Positions 1-6,182 of a stretch of 9,212 nt of DNA are shown piece by piece. Within the stretch, counting starts at the first letter, position 1; each line of letters begins with the position of its first letter. The stretch spans positions 1 to 9,212 of the forward strand of contig JAEURL010000717.1 in NCBI GenBank assembly GCA_016789165.1, in the 5' to 3' direction. Both the position numbers and the translations under genes were made by a program. Below the pieces are notes generated by a model, which did not search any database, was not told the DNA's origin, and was given only the letters and a program-made list of their open reading frames with translations. This stretch comes from Anaerolineales bacterium (GTDB taxonomy: Bacteria > Chloroflexota > Anaerolineae > Anaerolineales > UBA6663).

Positions 1-456
1 GCCTTCTTCAGCGGCCTGCTCGGGATGCGGCGCGTGAAGATGACCAGCAACTTCGACGACCCCAACAGCGCGCACTGGTACTGGGGCGTGGGCGACGGCC
101 GGCCGGGCACCCTGATCACCTACTTCGAGCGCCCGCGCGAGCGCCGGGTGCAGATGGGCGCCGGCCAGACCCACCACTTCGCCCTGGCCGTGCCCGACGA
201 GGCCAGCCAGCTCGAGTGGCGCGACAAAATTCTGCGCGCCATGGTCCGGGTCTCGCCCGTGATGGACCGCGTCTACTTCAAGAGCATCTACACCAGCGAC
301 CCGGACGGCCACATTGTGGAGTTGGCCACCGCCGGCCCCGGTTTCGCGGTGGATGAGGACCCCGCGCGCCTGGGGCGCAGCCTGCAGCTGCCGCCCTGGC
401 TGGAGCCGCACCGCCGCGACATCGAGAAAGTCTTGAAGCCGCTGCGGCTGGATTGA
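1..456 (+). CDS. Ring-cleaving dioxygenase-like VOC (glyoxalase-fold) protein, 3' part
   Basis: The reading frame is open from base 1, so the gene begins upstream; 151 codons are present before TGA. The piece resembles the MhqA/MhqO/PcpA-type putative ring-cleaving dioxygenases, two-module VOC proteins of about 310 aa that bind a metal through two His and one Glu. An early motif, FDDPNSAHWYWG, matches the end of the first beta-alpha-beta unit (usually NFDDP.xYHLYYG). A second module begins with THHFALAV, whose His (codons 58-59) is a likely metal ligand. Glu at codon 107 (GHIVELAT) is the likely acidic ligand, and the tail GPGFAVDEDP...LPPWLEP is typical of this family's C terminus. The first His ligand would lie upstream of the window. 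The next gene encodes an MhqD-like hydrolase, the usual partner, which supports a role in hydroquinone, quinone or catechol detoxification. The true substrate is unknown, and no dioxygenase activity can be shown from sequence. Confidence 0.85.
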   Translation, partial: AFFSGLLGMRRVKMTSNFDDPNSAHWYWGVGDGRPGTLITYFERPRERRVQMGAGQTHHFALAVPDEASQLEWRDKILRAMVRVSPVMDRVYFKSIYTSDPDGHIVELATAGPGFAVDEDPARLGRSLQLPPWLEPHRRDIEKVLKPLRLD

Positions 457-518
457 CGAACGTCATCGGCGGTCATCTGCCATCTCATCCTTCGTCCACC
501 GTCTTCCGGACACCCACC

Positions 519-1166
519 ATGCCCACCGACCCGCATGCCGCACAACCTGTCCTGACCGCCGGCGCGCCGTTGGCGCAGGCGCCGGGCGCCCTGATCTTGC
601 TGCACGGCCGGGGCGCGGACGCCGCCGACATTTTGAGCCTGGCCCGTGAACTGGGCCGGCCGGACCTGGCCTATCTCGCGCCGCAGGCCGCCGGCTCCGC
701 GTGGTATCCCAACCGCTTCCTGATGCCGGCAGCCAGCAACGAGCCCTGGCTGTCCTCGGCGCTGGCCAAGGTGGGCGCGGTTGTGGCCCAGGTGCAAGCG
801 GCGGGCCTGCCGGCCGAGCGCACCTTTCTGCTCGGCTTCTCGCAGGGCGCCTGCCTGGCGCTGGAGACGGCGGCGCGCCAGCCGATCCGCTACGGCGGGG
901 TTTTCGGCCTGAGCGGGGCTCTGATCGAAAACGGCGATCAGCCGCGCGAATACACGGGCGACCTGGCCGGCGCCCCGGTCTTTCTGGGCTGCGGCGACGT
1001 GGACCCGCACATCCCCGTCGAGCGCGTCCAGCGCAGCGCCGGCCTGTTCGAAAGCCTGGGCGCCGCCGTCACCCTGCGCCTTTACCGGAACATGGACCAC
1101 ACCGTCAACCGCGACGAACTGCGCTTTATCCGCGGCGTGCTCGATCAGGCCATCCCGGCCGTTTAA
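519..1166 (+). CDS. Carboxylesterase/phospholipase-like alpha/beta hydrolase (MhqD type)
   Basis: A 215-aa cytosolic serine hydrolase of the phospholipase/carboxylesterase family (Abhydrolase_2), close to MhqD. Seen in sequence: an oxyanion-region motif LILLHGRGADAADI near residue 30, nucleophile Ser108 in GFSQG, acid Asp162 in GDVDPHIP, and His194 in NMDHTVN, giving a complete catalytic triad. Length fits the family (about 200-220 aa). The frame is open further upstream to a TTG at 453, but ATG 519 is chosen because family similarity starts just after it and the 453-518 stretch would encode an unconserved Pro/Ser/Thr-rich extension overlapping the previous gene. No Shine-Dalgarno sequence precedes ATG 519; the leader is C-rich. 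It lies 62 bases after the dioxygenase-like gene, the usual mhq pairing, where such hydrolases are thought to act on ring-cleavage products or esters. The exact substrate is not established. Confidence 0.87.
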   Translation: MPTDPHAAQPVLTAGAPLAQAPGALILLHGRGADAADILSLARELGRPDLAYLAPQAAGSAWYPNRFLMPAASNEPWLSSALAKVGAVVAQVQAAGLPAERTFLLGFSQGACLALETAARQPIRYGGVFGLSGALIENGDQPREYTGDLAGAPVFLGCGDVDPHIPVERVQRSAGLFESLGAAVTLRLYRNMDHTVNRDELRFIRGVLDQAIPAV

Positions 1167-1196
1167 TCATCCAATCACTACTGCCTCACCCCTCCC

Positions 1197-1799
1197 ATGC
1201 CTGCCATTGACCCCGCCGCCCTCCAGCCCCGTGACGCCTACCGCCTGCTGACCAGCGTCGTCGTCCCGCGCCCCATTGGCTGGACCTCCACCCTCGGCGC
1301 CGACGGCTCGCTCAACCTGGCGCCGTTCTCGTTCTTCAACGCCGTGGGCGGCAACCCGCCGACCGTGCTCCTGTCCATCGGCCAGCGCCAGGGCGAACCC
1401 AAGGACACCCTGCGCAACATCCAGGCAACGGGCGAGTTCGTCATCAACCTGGTGGACGAAACCCTGGTGGAGGCCATGAACCTGACCTCGGGCGAATACG
1501 CCTACGCCGTGGACGAGTTCGCGCTGGCCGGCCTGACCCCGGCCCCCAGCGTGGTTGTGCGCCCGCCGCGCGTGGCCGAGGCCAAGGTGGCGCTGGAGTG
1601 TCAGTTGACGCAGGTGATCCCGGTGCAGGACGCGCACTACACCCTGGTCCTGGGCCGCGTGGCGCGCTTTCATATTCAGGACGGCCTGCTGCGCGCCAAT
1701 GGGCTGGTGGACGCGGCCCTGCTCAAACCGGTCGGCCGGCTGGCCGGCGACGAGTACGCCACGCTGGGCCAGGTCTTCGAGCTGAAGCGGCCGGCGTGA
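1197..1799 (+). CDS. Flavin reductase-like domain flavoprotein
   Basis: A 200-aa protein of the flavin reductase-like, FMN-binding split-barrel family (DIM6/NTAB type). It is recognised from PRPIGWTSTLG at residues 24-34, followed by NLAPFSFFNAVGGNPPTVLLSIG, the classic phosphate/isoalloxazine-contacting region. Further support comes from KDTLRNI..TGEFVINLV near residues 65-80 and the C-terminal pattern VLGRVARFHI...GLVDAALLKPVGRLAGDEYA. Members bind FMN and either supply reduced flavin to monooxygenases or act directly as flavoprotein oxidoreductases; which applies here is unknown. The gene follows the hydrolase by 30 bases and overlaps the downstream acetyltransferase by 4 bases, so cotranscription is likely. 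In the quinone-detoxification context it may reduce quinones or serve the dioxygenase set. ATG 1197 gives the family-typical N terminus (DPAALQPRDAYRLL); the preceding 20 bases are C/T-rich with no ribosome-binding site. Confidence 0.88.
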   Translation: MPAIDPAALQPRDAYRLLTSVVVPRPIGWTSTLGADGSLNLAPFSFFNAVGGNPPTVLLSIGQRQGEPKDTLRNIQATGEFVINLVDETLVEAMNLTSGEYAYAVDEFALAGLTPAPSVVVRPPRVAEAKVALECQLTQVIPVQDAHYTLVLGRVARFHIQDGLLRANGLVDAALLKPVGRLAGDEYATLGQVFELKRPA

Positions 1800-2287
1800 C
1801 CGCGCCGCGCCTCCGGCCGGCGGGCGAGGCGGACCGCCCGGATCTGGCCGCGGTCCTGGCCGAGGCCGGCCTCTCCACCCAGGCGCTCCTGGCCCCCGGC
1901 AGCCATTATTGGGCGGCGGAAGCGGAGGGCCTGATGGTGGGCGTGATCGGTCTGGAGCTGGGCGCCGGGGCCGCGCTCCTGCGCAGCCTGGCCGTGCGGC
2001 CGGCGGCGCGCGGCCAGGGGCTGGGCGCCGCCTTGGTGGCGGAGGCGCTCCGCTGGGCCGAGGCGCAGGCGCTGCGCGCGGCGTACCTCTTCAGCACCGA
2101 CGCCGGCCCATTCTGGCGCCGGCAGGGCTTTGTCGAGGTCCCGGTGCCGGAGCTGGTCGCCGCGCTGCCCGAGGCGCCCCAGGTTCAGCATTACGCCGCC
2201 CACGGCTGGCTGCCAGACGAAGTGGCTTACCGGCGCGCCCTTTCCAGCAGCGCGGCACTGGGCCGGCCGGTGACCGTCCGCGACTAG
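1796..2287 (+). CDS. GNAT-family N-acetyltransferase (ArsN2-like)
   Basis: A 163-aa GNAT acetyltransferase starting at GTG, whose GTGA overlaps the stop of the flavoprotein gene by four bases, a signature of translational coupling. The acetyl-CoA pyrophosphate-binding motif A is clear: LLRSLAVRPAARGQGLGAALV, with R72-G73-Q74-G75-L76-G77. It is preceded by the beta4 strand that carries substrate contacts and followed by the beta5 segment YLFSTDAGPFWRRQGF. The C-terminal ALPEAPQVQHY...GWLPDEVAYRR resembles proteins annotated as arsenic-resistance acetyltransferase ArsN2 or ArgA-like GNATs. The acetylated substrate cannot be read from sequence, and no ars gene is visible nearby. The frame is open upstream to 1598, but that part lies inside the flavoprotein gene and is not conserved, so GTG 1796 is preferred. 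In this cluster it may conjugate a toxic amine or amino acid; that is inference. Confidence 0.8.
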   Translation: MTAPRLRPAGEADRPDLAAVLAEAGLSTQALLAPGSHYWAAEAEGLMVGVIGLELGAGAALLRSLAVRPAARGQGLGAALVAEALRWAEAQALRAAYLFSTDAGPFWRRQGFVEVPVPELVAALPEAPQVQHYAAHGWLPDEVAYRRALSSSAALGRPVTVRD

Positions 2288-2371
2288 GCCCGGCACTCCC
2301 CGGCCCCAACCCCCGCTGTTCATATCGCCGGCCGAGCCGCCCACAGCGGACACGGCCATTGCAGGATCACG
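2288..2371. other. Short non-coding stretch between GNAT gene and TetR remnant
   Basis: C-rich DNA after the acetyltransferase stop. In the frame of the downstream TetR remnant it is open but lacks a start codon and shows no recognisable TetR sequence; the other two forward frames also give nothing recognisable. No hairpin followed by a T-run was seen, so no terminator is called. It may be the degraded middle of the lost regulator gene or a deletion junction. Confidence 0.4.
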
Positions 2372-2578
2372 GGGCTCCCCCAGCCGCCGCTGCCCGTCAC
2401 CACCTCGTACCTGGCCGCCGCCCTGCTGGGCCTGATCACGTGGTGGCTGGAGCACAACCAACTGTACAGCGCGCGTGAGATGGCGGCCTGGTATTGGAGC
2501 CGGCTGTGGACGCCGGCCATGACCACCACCCGGCCGGCCGCCGCCCCGGAGAGTCTGAGCCTGCTACAATCGGCCTGA
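2372..2578 (+). pseudogene. Truncated TetR-family regulator, C-terminal domain remnant
   Basis: The forward frame ending in TGA at 2576-2578 encodes GLPQPPLPVTTSYLAAALL, continuing GLITWWLEHNQLYSAREMAAWYWSRL. This matches the last helices of TetR-family ligand-binding domains, which commonly read like YLAGALLGLLTWWLEH.MPYSPEEMA..F. Only about 45-50 residues are recognisable. There is no upstream start in frame, no helix-turn-helix in any forward frame, and the preceding frame stop is that of the acetyltransferase. The rest of the regulator has therefore been deleted or degraded beyond recognition. The stop codon overlaps the ATG of the next gene by one base, and that gene's likely promoter lies within the remnant. 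The alternative, a short functional peptide from ATG 2480 or CTG 2390, seems unlikely but cannot be excluded. Confidence 0.65.
2562..2578 (+). promoter_or_regulatory. Extended -10 promoter for a leaderless regulator transcript
   Basis: TGCTACAAT at 2562-2570 is an extended -10 element (TG, one base, then TACAAT, one mismatch to TATAAT) in an otherwise very GC-rich sequence. Seven bases separate the hexamer from ATG 2578, so transcription would be expected to start at or within a base of the A of ATG, giving a leaderless mRNA. No good -35 hexamer is visible, as is common for extended -10 promoters. No Shine-Dalgarno sequence precedes the ATG, consistent with this reading. It also supports 2578 as the start rather than the upstream in-frame codon at 2494. 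Confidence 0.55.
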
Positions 2579-5500
2579 TGCTGCGCGATGATCTGCTCCT
2601 GCGCGCGCGCCTCACGCCGCCCCGCCCCAACCGCCGCACCCTGCCCCGGCCGGCCCTGACAGCCCGGCTCCAGGAGGCGTTCGCGTATCGTCTCACCTTG
2701 CTGCAGGCCGGCACCGGCTACGGCAAAAGCACGGCCCTGGCCGCGCTGGCCGCCCAACCCGAGGCGGGGCCGGCCCTCTTCTGGTATTCGGCCTCCGAGT
2801 CAGACACCGACCCGCAGCGCTTCCTGGCCTATTTGGTCGGCGCCTTCCGGACGCGCCTGCCCGCGCTCTCGGATCTGCCCCAGACCCTGCTCCAGGAACT
2901 GGGCCAGGCCGGCCGGGCCGACGCCTGGCCGCAGGTGGTGGACGCCCTGCTGAATGCGCTGGCGGAGGCCCTTCCGGGGCCGGCCCTGCTGATCGTGGAC
3001 GATTACCACTTCGCCGGCGCCTCGCCGGAAGTGGCCGCCCTGACCGAGCGTTTCCTGGCCCACCTGCCCCCCGATCTGCACGTCCTGCTTTCCACCCGCT
3101 CTCCTCTGCACAGCCCGGCCCTCACCGCCTGGCGCGTGCGCGACGAGGTCCTGGACATCACGCGCGCCGACCTGGCCTTTGGCCTGGCCGAGATTGAGAG
3201 CCTGTTCCGCGAGACCTACGGCATGCGGCTGACGACGGAAGAGGCCGCGGCCCTGCTGGACAAGACCGAGGGCTGGCCGATTGCCCTGCAGCTGGTCTGG
3301 CAGGGCGTGCGCCTGTCCGAGCGCTCGGGCACCGGCCCGCGCCAGTTGCTGGCCGCCGGCCCGGCGCTCGAATCCCGCCGCGCCCTCTTCGACTATCTGG
3401 CCCACGAGGTGCTCGGCCGCCAGCCGCCGGCCGTGGCCGCCTTCCTGCGCGATACCGCCCTGCTGCGCGAACTGACGCCCGGCGCCTGCGCGGCGGTGGC
3501 TGGCGCGCCGGAAGCCGAGGCCCAGGCCCTGCTGCAGCGCCTCCTGGACGCCGACCTGTTCATGGTGCCGCTGGCCGAGCGCCACTACCGATACCACCAT
3601 CTCTTCCACGACTTTCTGCGCGGCGCCTGGGCCGGCGCCGAGCCGGGCGCCCGCGAGCGCCACCGCCGCGCCGCCGGATATTTCCGAGTCCAGGGTGATT
3701 TCGAGGAAGCCCTCTATCACAGCCTGGCCGCCAGCGAGTTCGAGGCCGCCGCCGGGGACCTCGAACAGATCGGCGAGACCCGCCTGCGCGCCGGCCGGCT
3801 GGAGGCCGTGGCCGCCTGGATCGATGCCCTGCCGCCCGAGACGGTGGCCGAGCATCCGCTGGTGCAGCGCTTCCTGGGCGATATCTGCCGCCTGCGCAGC
3901 CGCTTTGACGAGGCCCTGGCCTGGTATCGGCAGGCTGAACAGACCTGGCGCGCGCGCGGCGACCTGGCCGGCGTCAGCCGGGCCTTGCGCGGCCAGGCGC
4001 TGGTATACCTGGACACAGTCCGCCCGGTGGAGGCCGAGAAGCTCCTGGCGGAGGCCCTGCGCCACATGCAGGACTTCCAGGACCCCGCCGCCCGCGCGCG
4101 CCTGCTGGAACTGCTGGCCGAGAACAAGCTCAACATGGGCAAGCCGCAGGAGGCCGAGCAATTGCGCGGCGAGGCCCGTGCCATCCGCGAGGAAGGCCCC
4201 ACCGAGGACGTCTTGAGCGTGCGCGTCAAACTGCGCACCGGGCGGCTGGATGAGGCCCGGCGCATCCTGGAGGGCTGGCTGGCGGCGGAGCGCCAGGCGG
4301 CCGGCCGCGGCCAGGGGCATCCCCCGCGCGCCCACCGCGAGACGGTGCTGCTGCTCTCGCTGATCGACAGCCTGTTGGGTGAGACCGAGGCCGCGTTTGC
4401 CCTGGCGGACGAGGGGGTCACACTGGGCGAACGCCTCAATTCGCCGTTCGTCACCACCGTCGGCCTGATGCGGCTGGGCCACGCCTGGCAGCTGCGGGCC
4501 GGCGCCGCGGCGCGGGCCGAGGCCATTCAGCGCTATCAGGCCGCCATCACGCTGGGCGACCAGCTGGCCGTGCGCCGGCTGCGCGCCGAGGTCATGTGGG
4601 GCCTGACGCGCGCGTACGGCCTCGGCCCCGGCGCGGACCTGGCGGCGGCCGAGCGCGCCGCGGCGGAGGGCGTGGAGATCTGCCGGTGGGCGGGCGATCA
4701 GTGGGTGGCCGCCCTGGTGGAGCTGGCCCTCGGCTCCAGCTACGTGCTGGCCGGCCGGCTGGAGCCGGCCCTGGACGTCCTGGGCCGCTCTTTGAGCGGC
4801 TTCCGCGAGTGCGGCGACCCGCTCGGCCGGGCGGCGGCGCGCGCCTGGCTGGGCCTGGCCCATTTGGAGCTCGGCCAGAGCGAACGCTGCGCCGTGTGCG
4901 CCGAAGAACTGCTCGCCCTGTGCGAGGCGCACCAGTACGACTTCTTTTTCACCCGGCCCACCCTGCTGGGGCCGCCAGACCCGCGCCGGCTGATGCCGCT
5001 GCTGCTGGAGGCGCGCGCCCGGCGCATCCGCCCAGCCTACGTGGCCCGCTTGCTGAACGAGATCGGCCTGCCCGGTGTGCAAGTCCATCCGGGCTACCAA
5101 CTGCGCGTGCAGACCCTGGGCGCCTTCCGTGTGTGGCGCGGCGCGGAGCTGTTAGACCCGCGCGAGTGGAAGCGCGAGAAGGCCCGCCAGCTCTTCCAGC
5201 TCCTGCTCACCGAGCGCCGGCCCTGGCAGCGCGAAGAGATCACCGAGCGCCTGTGGCCGGCCCTGGCCCCGGAGGCGGCCGGCCGCGATTTCAAGGTGGC
5301 CCTCAACGCCCTGTTCAAGGCCCTTGAGCCGGCCCGCCCGGCGGAGGCGCCCTCCGCCTTCATCGCCCGCGATGGGCCGACCTATCAGCTGCGCCCGGAG
5401 GCCGACCTGTGGCTGGACGCGGCCGAGTTCGAGCGCGCGGCCGAGGCCGGCCTGCGCCTGGCGGAGACCGGCGACGCCGCGGCCGGCCTGGGTTACCTGC

Positions 5501-5883
5501 AGGCCGCGCTCCCGCTCTACACCGGCGATTACCTGCCGGAGGCCCTGTACGAGGATTGGGCCACCGAGGCCCGCGAGCGCCTGCTGGCCCTCTACCTGCG
5601 CGCCGCCGACCGGCTGGCCGGCCTGCTGGTGGCGCAGGGCCGCTACGCCGACGGCCTGGCCGTCTGCCAGCTCATCCTGGCCCGCGACCCGTGCTGGGAG
5701 CGGGCCTATCGGCTGATGATGCTGGCCTACGCCCGGCAGGGCAGCCGGCCGCAGGCGGTGCGCGCCTTCCAGCGCTGCCAGGCCGCCCTGCAGGCCGAAC
5801 TGGATGTGGCGCCCTCCCCCGCCACCCTGGCCCTCTTCGACCGCATCAACCGCGCGGAGGACCTGGGCGGGGTCGAGGTGTAA
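2578..5883 (+). CDS. Large STAND/TPR transcriptional regulator with C-terminal wHTH-BTAD module
   Basis: A 1101-aa MalT-like STAND ATPase regulator ending in a SARP/BTAD-type output module. The N terminus (LLLRARLTPPRPNRRTLPRP) is typical of this group. Walker A is G45-T52 (GTGYGKST), Walker B is LLIVDDYH at 137-144, and the MalT/LuxR-family marker YRYHHLFHDFLR is at 337-348. About 350-830 is Ala/Leu-rich helical repeat of TPR type, a likely ligand- or partner-sensing arm. An OmpR/SARP-like winged helix starts near 842 (LRVQTLGAFRVW, then REEITERLWP), followed by a bacterial transcriptional activation domain at about 945-1090 (DAAEFERA...GDYLPEALYEDWA). By family analogy, ATP- and ligand-dependent oligomerisation activates transcription. 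It heads the downstream gene set with 35 bases to the next gene, so local control is plausible. Start ATG 2578 is set by the promoter and by domain similarity. The ligand is unknown. Confidence 0.9.
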   Translation: MLRDDLLLRARLTPPRPNRRTLPRPALTARLQEAFAYRLTLLQAGTGYGKSTALAALAAQPEAGPALFWYSASESDTDPQRFLAYLVGAFRTRLPALSDLPQTLLQELGQAGRADAWPQVVDALLNALAEALPGPALLIVDDYHFAGASPEVAALTERFLAHLPPDLHVLLSTRSPLHSPALTAWRVRDEVLDITRADLAFGLAEIESLFRETYGMRLTTEEAAALLDKTEGWPIALQLVWQGVRLSERSGTGPRQLLAAGPALESRRALFDYLAHEVLGRQPPAVAAFLRDTALLRELTPGACAAVAGAPEAEAQALLQRLLDADLFMVPLAERHYRYHHLFHDFLRGAWAGAEPGARERHRRAAGYFRVQGDFEEALYHSLAASEFEAAAGDLEQIGETRLRAGRLEAVAAWIDALPPETVAEHPLVQRFLGDICRLRSRFDEALAWYRQAEQTWRARGDLAGVSRALRGQALVYLDTVRPVEAEKLLAEALRHMQDFQDPAARARLLELLAENKLNMGKPQEAEQLRGEARAIREEGPTEDVLSVRVKLRTGRLDEARRILEGWLAAERQAAGRGQGHPPRAHRETVLLLSLIDSLLGETEAAFALADEGVTLGERLNSPFVTTVGLMRLGHAWQLRAGAAARAEAIQRYQAAITLGDQLAVRRLRAEVMWGLTRAYGLGPGADLAAAERAAAEGVEICRWAGDQWVAALVELALGSSYVLAGRLEPALDVLGRSLSGFRECGDPLGRAAARAWLGLAHLELGQSERCAVCAEELLALCEAHQYDFFFTRPTLLGPPDPRRLMPLLLEARARRIRPAYVARLLNEIGLPGVQVHPGYQLRVQTLGAFRVWRGAELLDPREWKREKARQLFQLLLTERRPWQREEITERLWPALAPEAAGRDFKVALNALFKALEPARPAEAPSAFIARDGPTYQLRPEADLWLDAAEFERAAEAGLRLAETGDAAAGLGYLQAALPLYTGDYLPEALYEDWATEARERLLALYLRAADRLAGLLVAQGRYADGLAVCQLILARDPCWERAYRLMMLAYARQGSRPQAVRAFQRCQAALQAELDVAPSPATLALFDRINRAEDLGGVEV

Positions 5884-5918
5884 CCGGTTTGTGACCGGGC
5901 CTCGCTATGGTAGCGGCG
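5884..5918 (+). promoter_or_regulatory. Candidate promoter and operator before the small protein gene
   Basis: The 35-base gap after the regulator contains a perfect 5-bp inverted repeat, CCGGT-N5-ACCGG, at 5884-5898. A -10-like TATGGT follows at 5906-5911, separated from ATG 5919 by seven bases, the same spacing as at the regulator's own promoter. If transcription starts at 5919, the inverted repeat covers about -35 to -21, where an activator or repressor could act. The -10 match is only four of six and no TG extension is present. The repeat could also be a chance palindrome in GC-rich DNA, so confidence is low. Confidence 0.3.
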
Positions 5919-6182
5919 ATGGCCCACGCCCCGGACAACCTGGACGCCCTGACCGCCCCCGAAACGCACCTGGTGTCGTTCGTGCTGCGCTTCGTGAGCG
6001 ACGGCCCGCCGGACCCGGGCCAGGGGCCGGCCGCCGGCTGGCACGGCCTGCTGCGCCACGTCCAAACCAACGCCGAGCTGCACTTCACCCGCTGGGAGGA
6101 GGCCGTCGCCTTCCTGGCCCGCCATGTGGATTTGACCGCCGGCCGCGACCCGGATCCCCACCCACCAAGCGCCAATCACTGA
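5919..6182 (+). CDS. Small conserved-looking hypothetical protein, 87 aa
   Basis: A small soluble protein (87 aa from ATG 5919; an in-frame ATG at 5907 would add four residues). It is not recognised with certainty. The core reads as two beta-like segments and a helix: HLVSFVLRFVSDGPP near residues 17-31, then WHGLLRHVQTNAELHFTRWEEAVAFLARHV near residues 41-70. The pattern of a short strand, a WxGxxRHVQ segment, then FTRWEEAVAF resembles small uncharacterised proteins I associate with Chloroflexota regulators of this kind, but that is memory rather than a search. There is no signal peptide or membrane segment. The Pro/Asp-rich tail looks disordered. Its stop (TGA 6180-6182) overlaps the next gene's ATG by one base, so coupling to the synthase-like gene is likely. 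ATG 5919 is preferred because a -10-like box sits seven bases before it. A role as a small regulatory or binding partner is speculative. Confidence 0.65.
   Translation: MAHAPDNLDALTAPETHLVSFVLRFVSDGPPDPGQGPAAGWHGLLRHVQTNAELHFTRWEEAVAFLARHVDLTAGRDPDPHPPSANH

Noticed and set aside
453..518. Upstream TTG start for the MhqD-like hydrolase
   Set aside because: It would overlap the previous gene and add an unconserved stretch; family similarity begins after ATG 519.
2494..2577. N-terminal extension of the large regulator
   Set aside because: This region reads as TetR remnant in another frame and holds the extended -10 box; the family N terminus begins right after ATG 2578.
2800..5100. Long open frame on the minus strand opposite the regulator (766 codons)
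   Set aside because: It is an antisense shadow in GC-rich coding DNA; the translation is Gln/Gly/Ala/Arg-rich with no recognisable domain, while the plus strand encodes a clear multi-domain protein.
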